Source: Deltaproteobacteria bacterium HGW-Deltaproteobacteria-2 (lineage in GTDB: Bacteria; Desulfobacterota; Syntrophia; Syntrophales; Smithellaceae). From it: DNA of 64,000 nucleotides. Both the position numbers and the translations under genes were made by a program. Below are positions 9,049 through 16,918 of this stretch, one piece after another (position 1 is the first letter of the stretch; each line of letters starts with the position of its first letter). Below the pieces are notes generated by a model, which did not search any database, had not been told where the DNA came from, and saw only the letters and a list, made by a program, of their open reading frames with translations. The DNA lies in assembly GCA_002840505.1 (NCBI GenBank), contig PHBC01000006.1:207595-271594 (forward strand). The letters run 5' to 3'.

Positions 9049-9417
9049 ATGGTTCTTGTGGATACATCGGTTTGGGTTTCCCATTTGAGGGATGGAAATG
9101 ATGAACTTGCAAACCTGCTCAATGATGGAAGAGTATTGTGCCATCCAATAATTGTAGGTGAACTTGCCTGCGGGAATCTTAAGGACAGAGCAGTCATCCT
9201 TTCGTTTTTGCAATTGTTGCCGATGAGCATTGAAGCCGAACATGACGAAGTATTATCATTCATAGAGAATAACCGTTTAATGGGAAAAGGGATGGGCTAT
9301 GCGGATGTCCATCTTATTACATCCGCTGTATTGACGGGTGTACCTATCTGGACACTGGATAAGAAACTGGCGCAAACTGCTGACAGCCTGCATAAAAATT
9401 ATCTAAAAAATAGATGA
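9049..9417 (+). CDS. vapC: PIN-domain ribonuclease toxin VapC (cassette 3)
   Basis: A 122-residue PIN-domain endoribonuclease. Acidic catalytic residues are visible: Asp5 in LVDTSVW, Glu about 43 in IVGELACG, Asp about 96 in MGYADVHLI and Asp about 114 in TLDKKLAQ. VapC toxins cut tRNA or rRNA and stop translation when VapB is degraded. It follows vapB by 3 bases. Its stop codon lies within the left core of attC site 3, so the cassette is very compact. Confidence 0.92.
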   Translation: MVLVDTSVWVSHLRDGNDELANLLNDGRVLCHPIIVGELACGNLKDRAVILSFLQLLPMSIEAEHDEVLSFIENNRLMGKGMGYADVHLITSAVLTGVPIWTLDKKLAQTADSLHKNYLKNR

Positions 9418-9467
9418 CAAAGTCCATACAGCCGATCGCTATGCTCCGGATGATTATTTCATTAGTA
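9412..9467 (+). other. attC-like recombination site 3 (eroded)
   Basis: Left core AGATGAC (9412-9418), interior AAAGTCCATACAGCCGATCG then CTATGCTCCGGATG, right core ATTAGTA (9461-9467), 42 bases between cores. Both cores carry a change from consensus (GAC for AAC, ATT for GTT), so the site may no longer recombine. AGATGAC pairs with GTTATCT (8777) at six of seven positions. Confidence 0.68.
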
Positions 9468-9477
9468 TGAATAATCA

Positions 9478-10272
9478 ATGAAGATAAAAGAAATACACGC
9501 TAAATCCATTCTTTCTTCGTCAAAGATTTATGATTATGTCATAAATCCATATGTGGGATGTCAGCACGCGTGTTCTTATTGCTATGCCAGATTTATGAAG
9601 AGATTTACCGGACATAAAGAACCATGGGGTGATTTTGTTGACATAAAAATCAACGCACCGGATTTGTTAAGCAAAGAAATCAAGAAGAAAAAAATGGGTA
9701 CAGTTTGGGTGAGCGGTGTTTGCGACCCGTATCAGCCGCTGGAAGCAAGATATAAACTTACAAGACAATGTTTGGAAATACTCGTAAAGAATGACTGGCC
9801 GGTAGTTATTCAGACACGCTCGCCACTTGTTCTTCGGGATTTGGATATATTTAGAAAATCGAAAAATATCGAAGTCGGACTAACTATCACCACCGCCAAT
9901 GACGAAATGAGAAAGATATTTGAACCTTATGCGCCGCCGATCCAGGAGCGGCTGAAAGCTATTGCAACATTGCATCAAAATGGCATCAGGACTTATGTAA
10001 TGATTGCGCCGATTCTTCCTGAAGCCGAGAATCTCATCCCCATGTTGGCAGGGAAAGTTGACCACATCATTATTGACCGCATGAACTATTACCACGCTGA
10101 TAAAATTTACGAAAAATATGGGTGGAAAGAGAAAAATACTTACGAATATTTCAAGACTGTTGGAAATAAGATAGAAAATGATTGCCGGAAATTGGGAATT
10201 GAGTGCAGATCGGCGTTTTCAAGAAAAAGAAAACACCAGCGTTCAAATAACGATGCAGATTTCTTTCGTTGA
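9478..10272 (+). CDS. Radical SAM protein of the SPL/Rv2578c-like family
   Basis: A 264-residue radical S-adenosylmethionine enzyme. The cluster motif CQHACSYCYAR (residues about 28-38) has the CxxxCxxC spacing, followed by the GTVWVSGVCDPYQPLE block and VGLTITTAND typical of the spore-photoproduct-lyase-like/Rv2578c group often encoded beside DNA-repair or mobile genes. The substrate is unknown. It starts 10 bases after the last attC-like site, but I find no attC after it (the expected left core TACTAAC is absent from 10270-10376), so it is either the array flank or a cassette that has lost its end. Confidence 0.85.
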   Translation: MKIKEIHAKSILSSSKIYDYVINPYVGCQHACSYCYARFMKRFTGHKEPWGDFVDIKINAPDLLSKEIKKKKMGTVWVSGVCDPYQPLEARYKLTRQCLEILVKNDWPVVIQTRSPLVLRDLDIFRKSKNIEVGLTITTANDEMRKIFEPYAPPIQERLKAIATLHQNGIRTYVMIAPILPEAENLIPMLAGKVDHIIIDRMNYYHADKIYEKYGWKEKNTYEYFKTVGNKIENDCRKLGIECRSAFSRKRKHQRSNNDADFFR

Positions 10273-10375
10273 CACTGCGTGTCCATTTACTTATACTCTC
10301 GACCAATAATACCGACTTGCATTCAAAAGATAACGAGGCGGCAATGTAAAGAATTTCCCGGAAGGAGAAACCAGT

Positions 10376-11158
10376 ATGACTATTAATGTAAAAACCGAAG
10401 AGCATATTATGCTCATTGAAATTGACCGGCCTAAAAAATACAACGCCATGACGCGTGAAATGTATACGCAGATGGCGCGCGCTTATTACAAACTGGATCA
10501 GGACGACGATTTGCGTGTTGGAGTTGTTTATGCCAATGGCCCGCATTTTACTTCCGGACTGGAGTTAACCGACTGGTCGGATGCTTTCAGTAATGGAGTG
10601 GGTTTTCCTCTGGGCGGTAAAGACGAAATTGATCCTTTTTACATGATGGATGAGAAACGATGTCGAAAACCGATTATTTATGCGGTACAGGGATATTGCT
10701 TCACATGGGGTGTGGAAGTAATGCTCAACGCGGATATCCGCGTGGCGGCATCGGACACGCGTTTTGCCATGCTGGAAGTGCGCCGCGGATTTTTCCCGTG
10801 TGGAGGAGCAACTTTCAGATTGCCCCGAGATATGGGGTGGTCCAATGCGATGCGCTATCTTTTGACCGGGGATCAATGGACAGCAGACGATGCTTATCGT
10901 ATGGGTTTGATACAGTATGTCACCGAACCGGGAAAACAACTGGAAAAAGCAATGGAACTGGCAAAGAAAGTGGCCAGCGCCGCTCCTCTGGGTGTGCGCA
11001 GTATTTTACAGAACAGTCGTCTGGCTGAAAAACAGGGCGAAGAAGCAGCAAAGAAAATTATTTATCAAACAGTGTCTGAAGTTATGAAAAGCGATGATAT
11101 GAAAGAAGGCCTCCAATCTTTCATTGAAAGACGCACTGCGGTATTCAAAGGCAAATAA
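10376..11158 (+). CDS. Enoyl-CoA hydratase/isomerase family protein (crotonase)
   Basis: A 260-residue crotonase-superfamily enzyme that probably hydrates or isomerises an acyl-CoA intermediate. It has the NAMT N-terminal block (RPKKYNAMTREMY), oxyanion-hole segments around FTSGLELTDW (about residues 58-67) and RRGFFPCGGATFRLPRDMG (about 138-156), where one general-base Glu of classical hydratases appears replaced. GGAAGGAGAAACCAGT precedes the ATG. It lies near a TetR regulator and, beyond it, acyl-CoA dehydrogenase and 2-hydroxyacyl-CoA dehydratase genes, suggesting a shared anaerobic acyl-CoA pathway. Confidence 0.88.
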   Translation: MTINVKTEEHIMLIEIDRPKKYNAMTREMYTQMARAYYKLDQDDDLRVGVVYANGPHFTSGLELTDWSDAFSNGVGFPLGGKDEIDPFYMMDEKRCRKPIIYAVQGYCFTWGVEVMLNADIRVAASDTRFAMLEVRRGFFPCGGATFRLPRDMGWSNAMRYLLTGDQWTADDAYRMGLIQYVTEPGKQLEKAMELAKKVASAAPLGVRSILQNSRLAEKQGEEAAKKIIYQTVSEVMKSDDMKEGLQSFIERRTAVFKGK

Positions 11159-11277
11159 ACCGTTTGTCCATTTTGACGGACGCGAATTATATCTTTTAGA
11201 TTTAGTCGCAAAAAATACTTGAACAAAAGATAATACTGGTGTTTAAGTAAGCAATCTTTAATTTATTTTTAGGTGCC

Positions 11278-11880
11278 ATGGCAAAAACAGTTTCATTAAA
11301 TGAACTTAAAGAGCAGGAGCGGGAAGCCAGGCGTGATTTTATTATCAGCGCGGCGGAACGGGTCTTTGCGAAAAAAGCCTTTAACACGGTGACCATTCGG
11401 GATATCGCGAAAGAAGCCGGAATTTCTCACGCTCTCATCTATCGTTACTTTCCTGATCAGCAGTCGTTGTTTGTGGAAGCATGTATAAGACGCGGTGCCG
11501 AGATTGTGGAATTTGTCAATCAGTTAATCGATGACGATAGCAATATCAAGATCGAAAAAGTCATGGAGAGATTCATTCAGTTTCTGGCAGAGAATGATCA
11601 ATATTTCAGGATGATGACGCATTTCGTGCTGGACGGCTCCCTGAATGCGGAAATGCTCCAACGCCTGAACACTGCCGAGAGAGTGTTGCTTGCTCAATTC
11701 GATAGAATTTTCGCAAAGACGAATGATGAAAAGAGTACCCGAATGCTTTCTCATGCTTTATTTGCTGCCATGAACGGGATTATCATAACTTTCCGGAGCT
11801 TCCCGGGAAGGAGCAGGGAAGAGGCTCTAAATCATATGCTGGCGTTGGGGAAAATCATTGCTGAAAAATTCAAACAATAA
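11278..11880 (+). CDS. TetR/AcrR-family transcriptional regulator
   Basis: A 200-residue one-component repressor. The N-terminal helix-turn-helix reads AAERVFAKKAFNTVTIRDIA then KEAGISHALIYRYFPDQQSL, followed by a helical ligand-binding domain. By position it most likely controls the crotonase gene and the minus-strand acyl-CoA dehydrogenase operon; paired palindromes upstream of that operon (15926-15957) are candidate sites. Relatives beside acyl-CoA genes bind acyl-CoAs. No such palindrome is seen before its own start. Confidence 0.9.
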   Translation: MAKTVSLNELKEQEREARRDFIISAAERVFAKKAFNTVTIRDIAKEAGISHALIYRYFPDQQSLFVEACIRRGAEIVEFVNQLIDDDSNIKIEKVMERFIQFLAENDQYFRMMTHFVLDGSLNAEMLQRLNTAERVLLAQFDRIFAKTNDEKSTRMLSHALFAAMNGIIITFRSFPGRSREEALNHMLALGKIIAEKFKQ

Positions 11881-11917
11881 TTTATCCGGTCAGAGAGATT
11901 TGCAAAACTATACTTCA

Positions 11918-12011
11918 TGTCATTTCGAGGAGTCCCGATGTATCGGGACGACGAGAAACCTTTCTTTTATGTAAATATCTTTTAAGATTCCTTCCTTCGG
12001 TCTAAATGACA
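11918..12011. repeat. Dispersed repeat (family B) with TGTCATTT ends
   Basis: TGTCATTTCGAGGAGTCCCGATG...CGGGACGACGAGAAACC...AAGATTCC...AAATGACA. Ends TGTCATTT/AAATGACA are inverted, with internal CCCGATGTATCGGG. Related copies lie at 19370-19478 and 40565-40663. It fills the gap between the converging TetR and dehydratase genes. Confidence 0.75.
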
Positions 12012-12051
12012 AGTTGATCATTATGCAAAGATTTCGCGGTCAGCATATCTA

Positions 12052-13329
12052 TTAGGTTTTCGCGTGTGTCCGGCCTGCGTCAATACTTTCCAGCAAAGCC
12101 TCAATTCTCAGGAAAGCGCTCTCCTCGTTGTACTTTCTGACATCCGCGTGGTCCACGTCGATCATTATCGAGGGAATTCCCAGTTCTTCGGTTATCCACT
12201 TCTGGAGGTCCATCTGCATAACGGAATATACCTTGCAGCTTCTGTTGCTGGCAAACACAAATCCATCTATTGAGTAGTGTCGAGCCGCCCAGGACATCGC
12301 TTTGAACCGTAACTCCATCCCGTAGGGGCACACCGAAAAATTTTGTACACGGGCAAGCGACTCCAGAGGATCGCCGTCCTTGTATTCCTGGAGAAATTCA
12401 TAGGAGCCCTCGATACTTCCCACACATGATGTATAGCTTGCCGCAACGATATTGGCGTCTAGATCGGACAATCTTGTCGACATCTTCCGCAGTTGGTGCC
12501 AGGGAGCTATGCTGTCCCATAAGAGGCGATACTTCTCGTTGGGCACAGGGAACTGACCGTTTTTAATTCTTTCTTCGGTTTCATCGGCGAGCATCCTGAA
12601 GTGCTCGACAACCTCCGGACGACCCCGTGAAGTCAAAAGAGGAGCCATCTGGACAAAGGAATCGAAAGCTGTTATTCCGGATGGCCGATGTACTGCACAA
12701 TCTATGAAACGTTTGTAATGCCTTGCTGCCTCGCTGCTGTTTCGCAGAGCTTCCTTAACCCGGTCGATATTGAACTTTTGTCCGCTCAGCTCTTCGATGG
12801 TTCTAATCAGGTCTTTAAACTGTGCTACGATATACTTGAGGTCTGTTTCCTTCTGCATTTCATAGCAAAAAGGAACGTCGAGGATAAAATGAGGAACGCC
12901 CCATTCCCGATGATACACGTCAAACCACTTGACCAGGAGAGAACAATTGTTGTTATCCGAGACAAGAAGGTTTGGCCGTGGTAATCCGAAAGTCGGCGAA
13001 TCTTTGCCGCCGCTCATGGCGGTTCCGATGTCGATCCTGGCGTAGGAGCAGATGTCCATCGAGTAGCCGCTGTGCTCTGCCTTTTCACACTGAAGCATGC
13101 CGACGCCTTTTGCTGCGCTAAGGGCTGCGTGGCTTTCCGGCACGGCAAACACGACATTGTCGAATCCTTTGAATAACTCGATCGGCACGATTATGGCTAC
13201 CCAGACAACAAAGGCTCCCCCGCTGGCTTTGCCATGAAGGTTCATATAGTCATCGGTTAGGATCTGTGTAAGCCGCCTGCCTGATTCGGTCTTCATTAAT
13301 CCCTTCATTTCATCCTTTTCTTCAGCCAT
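12052..13329 (-). CDS. 2-hydroxyacyl-CoA dehydratase/benzoyl-CoA reductase-type subunit (first)
   Basis: About 425 residues of the HgdA/HgdB-BcrB/BcrC family, oxygen-sensitive [4Fe-4S] subunits that reductively activate acyl-CoAs as ketyl radicals. Family marks are CSYARIDIG (cluster-ligand Cys), LLVSDNNNCSLLVKWF, VPFCYEM, VAASYTSCVGS and ASNRSCKVYSV near the C-terminus. ATG 13329 has AGGATGG before it; the ATG 30 bases upstream is weaker. It is the third gene after the acyl-CoA dehydrogenase and pairs with the next gene as a heterodimer. The ATP-dependent activator subunit is not in the window. Confidence 0.88.
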   Translation of the reverse strand: MAEEKDEMKGLMKTESGRRLTQILTDDYMNLHGKASGGAFVVWVAIIVPIELFKGFDNVVFAVPESHAALSAAKGVGMLQCEKAEHSGYSMDICSYARIDIGTAMSGGKDSPTFGLPRPNLLVSDNNNCSLLVKWFDVYHREWGVPHFILDVPFCYEMQKETDLKYIVAQFKDLIRTIEELSGQKFNIDRVKEALRNSSEAARHYKRFIDCAVHRPSGITAFDSFVQMAPLLTSRGRPEVVEHFRMLADETEERIKNGQFPVPNEKYRLLWDSIAPWHQLRKMSTRLSDLDANIVAASYTSCVGSIEGSYEFLQEYKDGDPLESLARVQNFSVCPYGMELRFKAMSWAARHYSIDGFVFASNRSCKVYSVMQMDLQKWITEELGIPSIMIDVDHADVRKYNEESAFLRIEALLESIDAGRTHAKT

Positions 13330-13399
13330 ATTTAACCATCCTAAATTATCAGCGTTCAATCTTAAAAGTTTCGGTTGGGGGCATTAACAGATATCTTAA

Positions 13400-14509
13400 T
13401 CAACGTATCAATTCTGAAAATGCCTCGATTCTTGTCCGCAGGGCCTCCACATTTTCGTTGTCGTCCGTTGCTATCTCCAGTTGGAGAGTGACAATGTTTT
13501 TCTGCTCAAGTATTTTGGTGATAAAAGGCATTTCCAGATACTCATATTCGCAGAATTTTTCTCCGATAAAAATCAGGCCCCGGGCTCCTCGCTTTTCAAT
13601 CAGTTCATTGAGCGCCTTGAGACGCTCATCCGATGAGTAAAGAAGGGTCGTGCAGGGGTAGTGATTGCGGTAAAAATCAGCGTAATAAGCGGCAGGATCA
13701 CCGGTTTCCTGAGGAATGTAGCCATAGGATCGGGCTTGAGATGATATATCGTTGCCGGCTACTCTCATGCCGGCTTCTTCAATAATGGCGCACAGCGCAT
13801 CCGGAGGAGGAAGAATACCTGAAACGATAATTTTCTTTCCGTCAGAACTGTTTTCCTTTGGATTTGACGTAGCATTTTTTATAGCATCATTCAATGCGGA
13901 TAGATTATCTTCAGGTGTCATGAAATACCCGTCCCTCATATGGCGCGAGAAGTCAACATAAGACATCCTTCCTTCAGCAACCAGCATCTCCATTTCCAGA
14001 GATAATTTTCTTATTGCATTGTGTAATCTGACGCTGGCGAGGAAACGTTCTGAAGAAAACCGGACTCCGAAGGTACTCTCAATTTCTGCTATCAGTTTAC
14101 GGATTCTATCGGCCAAATATCCTGTTGAATCGGTCTGGTTTGGAGACACCATGGGCACATGTAGCTTAAGCAAAGGCAGAGTCTTCCCCTTTTCCTTAAG
14201 ACCGTGTTTGATAATTTCCGGCATATTGCGGAAAGTATCACAGGCATTGTACATCAGGAGACCGTCAAGAAGAGCTCCTTCTTCTGACAGGACAAACTCT
14301 GTAAGTCGCCTGGCCACAGAACAGGTAAAGCTCTGAAGATGGCGATCGCTTTCTTTGAGCGTGTGCACTCCATCTTTCATATCCCAAAGAATCACAGGCA
14401 TCAGGCCGAAAGAATGGAGCAACTCCAGCGGTGGGTACAGGGGGAAACATCCCACAACTTTTGCGCCTTTTATTTTTGCCTGTCTAATGTTTTCAACCAT
14501 ATCAAACAT
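13400..14509 (-). CDS. 2-hydroxyacyl-CoA dehydratase/benzoyl-CoA reductase-type subunit (second)
   Basis: A 369-residue partner subunit of the same family. It opens with the typical GAKVVGCFPLYPPLELLHSFG block, then cluster-ligand cysteines in SFTCSVARR (about residue 62) and MYNACDTFRN (about 92), a central VSGILPPPDAL and a C-terminal FIGEKFCEYEY. The family includes lactoyl-, 2-hydroxyglutaryl- and phenyllactyl-CoA dehydratases and class I benzoyl-CoA reductases; sequence reading cannot choose among them. It is the middle gene of a three-gene minus-strand run and is followed after 40 bases by the first subunit. Confidence 0.88.
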   Translation of the reverse strand: MFDMVENIRQAKIKGAKVVGCFPLYPPLELLHSFGLMPVILWDMKDGVHTLKESDRHLQSFTCSVARRLTEFVLSEEGALLDGLLMYNACDTFRNMPEIIKHGLKEKGKTLPLLKLHVPMVSPNQTDSTGYLADRIRKLIAEIESTFGVRFSSERFLASVRLHNAIRKLSLEMEMLVAEGRMSYVDFSRHMRDGYFMTPEDNLSALNDAIKNATSNPKENSSDGKKIIVSGILPPPDALCAIIEEAGMRVAGNDISSQARSYGYIPQETGDPAAYYADFYRNHYPCTTLLYSSDERLKALNELIEKRGARGLIFIGEKFCEYEYLEMPFITKILEQKNIVTLQLEIATDDNENVEALRTRIEAFSELIR

Positions 14510-14615
14510 AAATAATCCCCCGCATCGTAAAAATTTAATATAAGAGACTTATTATTTCAATTTTTATAAAAGTTCAAGGCGATGAATTATCATCTTTTTG
14601 CTGATTAATGAGCAG

Positions 14616-15899
14616 TTACTTGTTCTCCTTCTCCAATACACGCCACATATCGTCATCGTCATAGATCTTTTCTTCCTCGGCTGCGGCGTTCTCCGCGTCC
14701 AGTTCACTCTGACGATACCTTCCAATCTGCTTTAACAGTTCGTCATAGTAATCATGCTGAATCATGAGGTCCATTATCTGATTGGTTCCTGTCCATATCT
14801 GGCATAATCGCGCATCTCTTAATGCCCGTTCGACTGGATACACGTTGGTGTAGCCTATACCTCCCATCATTTGCATAACCAGGTTGGATATTTCCCAGGA
14901 ATTGTCTGTGACGAAACGTTTGGCTTCACTCGCTAATCGGCGGACGCGGGGATCATCCCGGTCGGCTGCGAGGGCAGCCTGATACACAATGCCCGCGCTG
15001 GCATCCATCAGTGTAATACCCCGGGCGAGCATTGCGCTTACGAGTTGGAACTTTCGTATTTTTTTCCCGAAAGCCATGCGACGGTCTGTGTAACGCGCTG
15101 CAAGTTCAAGACCGGCCCTCATACCGCCAATACAAGGTGCGGCGCTGGTGATACGTTCGGGTATCATCATCCGATTGAAAACCAAGGCTCCGCCATTGAG
15201 CGAACCCAATAGATTTTCCTTCGGAACTTTAACATTGCGGAAAGTAATTTTTCCTGTGCCGCCACCTCTGGTTCCCATCAAACCATATAGATATTTTACC
15301 TCAACCTCGGGTGATCGGTCGATGATGAGGGTGCTGATTCGTTCGTATGGACTTGCTTTGGGATCCATATTGGTGCGGACATACACGAGGAAAAAGTCGG
15401 CTCCTTCGGCTCCTACGACAAAACGCTTCTGACCTGTCACCAGAAAATGATCTCCCTTATCAATCGCTCTGCTCGTAGCACCAAAGAAATCTGATCCGCC
15501 GCGAGGTTCAGTCAGCGCCTCTGCGGCCACAAGTTTTCCTTCAAGCATTGGTTTGAGGTATTTCATCTTCTGTTCTTCTGTGCCGAATCTGATAAGACCT
15601 TCTCCGACGATATCCGGCATGACATAAGCGCAGCCGCAGGCGGTACCGATAGATCCGATTTCGGCCATAGTTGCAACTGCGGCCACCCAGTTTAGCCCCC
15701 GGCCTCCATATTTTTTCGGGAATCGAATTCCCAGTAGATTATGGCGGGCGTATGTTTCATAAATTTTACGGGGGAATTTTATTTCATCACGGTCCATAGC
15801 GCGAAGATATTCGGGATCGATTTCATCCTTAACCATCAAACGGGCCTCATCGGCAACTGCGAGAGTGTCCGCATCCAGCAGAAAGTCATTGAATGACAT
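14616..15899 (-). CDS. Acyl-CoA dehydrogenase
   Basis: A 427-residue flavoprotein that introduces an alpha,beta double bond into an acyl-CoA. FAD and substrate blocks are visible: GCAYVMPDIVGEGLIRFGTE, EALTEPRGGSDFF, KRFVVGAEGADFF, and the C-terminal MMGGIGYTNVYPVERALRDA then IWTGTNQIMDL. In medium-chain type enzymes the last motif is YEGT with the catalytic Glu; here it is WTGT, so the base must come from elsewhere, as in isovaleryl/glutaryl-type enzymes, or the enzyme is unusual. AGGAGGCAAAT precedes the ATG. First gene of the operon with the two dehydratase subunits. Confidence 0.92.
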   Translation of the reverse strand: MSFNDFLLDADTLAVADEARLMVKDEIDPEYLRAMDRDEIKFPRKIYETYARHNLLGIRFPKKYGGRGLNWVAAVATMAEIGSIGTACGCAYVMPDIVGEGLIRFGTEEQKMKYLKPMLEGKLVAAEALTEPRGGSDFFGATSRAIDKGDHFLVTGQKRFVVGAEGADFFLVYVRTNMDPKASPYERISTLIIDRSPEVEVKYLYGLMGTRGGGTGKITFRNVKVPKENLLGSLNGGALVFNRMMIPERITSAAPCIGGMRAGLELAARYTDRRMAFGKKIRKFQLVSAMLARGITLMDASAGIVYQAALAADRDDPRVRRLASEAKRFVTDNSWEISNLVMQMMGGIGYTNVYPVERALRDARLCQIWTGTNQIMDLMIQHDYYDELLKQIGRYRQSELDAENAAAEEEKIYDDDDMWRVLEKENK

Positions 15900-15925
15900 A
15901 TTTGCCTCCTATAATTTGCCTAGTT

Positions 15926-15957
15926 TTACCTTTGGTAAGAATAGTAACCAATGGTTA
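15926..15957. promoter_or_regulatory. Paired operator-like palindromes before the acyl-CoA dehydrogenase operon
   Basis: TTACC-TTT-GGTAA (15926-15938) and TAACCA-A-TGGTTA (15945-15957) are both perfect inverted repeats of the same TTACC/GGTAA theme, in the leader of the minus-strand operon starting at 15899. They are likely repressor sites; the TetR protein at 11278 is the obvious candidate. The rest of the gap 15958-16185 is AT-rich with no gene seen. Confidence 0.6.
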
Positions 15958-16185
15958 TTTTTTGTCAAGTATTTTTTGATCACAACCATTTTTTCATATT
16001 GTAAGTATATGGACAAAGTAATGAGAAAATTATATAAAAAGAGCAATATTTTATCAATATTTAACGTAATACATTAAGTCTTTTTAATGTTAAAAACATT
16101 TGTTCTATTTAAGAGGGTATTTCAAGTTGTCGAACAGAAATAGAGATACTTAATAAACTTTACAAAATATTAAAGGAAGAAAACA

Positions 16186-16389
16186 ATGGAATGCAAAAAA
16201 GAGAAGAATCTTGATAAATGTAACTGCACATATGAACCTTGCAGCAGAAAAGGCGTATGCTGCGACTGCCTTACGTATCATCGTAAGAACAGGGAACTGC
16301 CCGCGTGCTTTTTTTCGAAAGACGCGGAAAAAACATATGACAGATCATTCCAACATTTTGCGGAATTAGTATCAAAACATAAGATATAG
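16186..16389 (+). CDS. Cysteine-rich small cytosolic protein (DUF6485-like)
   Basis: A 67-residue protein with eight cysteines in an N-terminal metal-binding arrangement ([29 protein letters not shown]). It resembles short proteins found in many anaerobes annotated as DUF6485; function is unknown, with zinc or an iron-sulfur cluster as likely ligand. AAAGGAAGAAAACA precedes the ATG. It opens a plus-strand run of uncharacterised genes. Confidence 0.8.
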   Translation: MECKKEKNLDKCNCTYEPCSRKGVCCDCLTYHRKNRELPACFFSKDAEKTYDRSFQHFAELVSKHKI

Positions 16390-16426
16390 AAAAATATTGA
16401 TATTATGAAAAGGATATTTCCTGAAT

Positions 16427-16825
16427 ATGAAACTTCTCCGTTACATCTGGGCTTTACCCAACACTCTACTGGGGCTCCTCTTTGTTCCCCTGGCTATGAT
16501 TACTAAAGGCCGGATGGAAATACAAGATGGTGTGCTGGAGATTCACGGCGGGCTCGTTTCATGGATTCTAAAATATTGTATTCCGAGTAAGGGATATGTA
16601 AGTGCTGTAACACTAGGGCATGTTGTTTTGGGATGCGATAGAGAGTCGCTCGTTAATGATCGTCGACATGAAAGAGCGCATGTTAAACAATATGAGCTAT
16701 TGGGTCCGGCATTCATTCCTGTTTATATATTAGCAGGCATATGGGGACTGATAAGAGGTAGAGGAGCATACAAAGGAAATTACCTGGAACGAAAAGCGAT
16801 AGAGCAGGAAAAGTTTGAGAAATAG
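16427..16825 (+). CDS. Membrane protein with HExxH motif, unknown function
   Basis: A 132-residue protein with an N-terminal hydrophobic segment (YIWALPNTLLGLLFVPLAMI, residues 6-25) and a second near residues 99-117 (FIPVYILAGIWGLIRG). Between them is RHERAHVKQYE (about 85-95), which contains HExxH followed by a Glu after a few residues, as in minimal zinc metallopeptidases of the membrane. Whether it is a protease is not proven. It lies 38 bases after the Cys-rich gene. Confidence 0.72.
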   Translation: MKLLRYIWALPNTLLGLLFVPLAMITKGRMEIQDGVLEIHGGLVSWILKYCIPSKGYVSAVTLGHVVLGCDRESLVNDRRHERAHVKQYELLGPAFIPVYILAGIWGLIRGRGAYKGNYLERKAIEQEKFEK

Positions 16826-16918
16826 AGTAGGATACAAAGTAATGAAAAAAATTTCATCAAGGGGCATATTTTTCTGTAAGCGAATATTGACAACCCTAAA
16901 TTATAATAGGTTAGCATT

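Larger units (their letters stand above)
7819..9461 (+). mobile_element. Integron-type gene cassette array without integrase (three cassettes)
   Basis: Three consecutive units each end in an attC-like site: 7819-8293 (secreted protein), 8294-8777 (unknown protein), 8778-9461 (vapBC). For each unit the left core of its attC is the reverse complement of the 7-mer at its own 5' boundary: GTCTAAC/GTTAGAC and TCATAAC/GTTATGA are exact, and AGATGAC/GTTATCT has one mismatch. All genes point the same way with little spare DNA. No integrase or attI is visible, so this fits a CALIN (cluster of attC sites lacking integrase). Confidence 0.8.
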
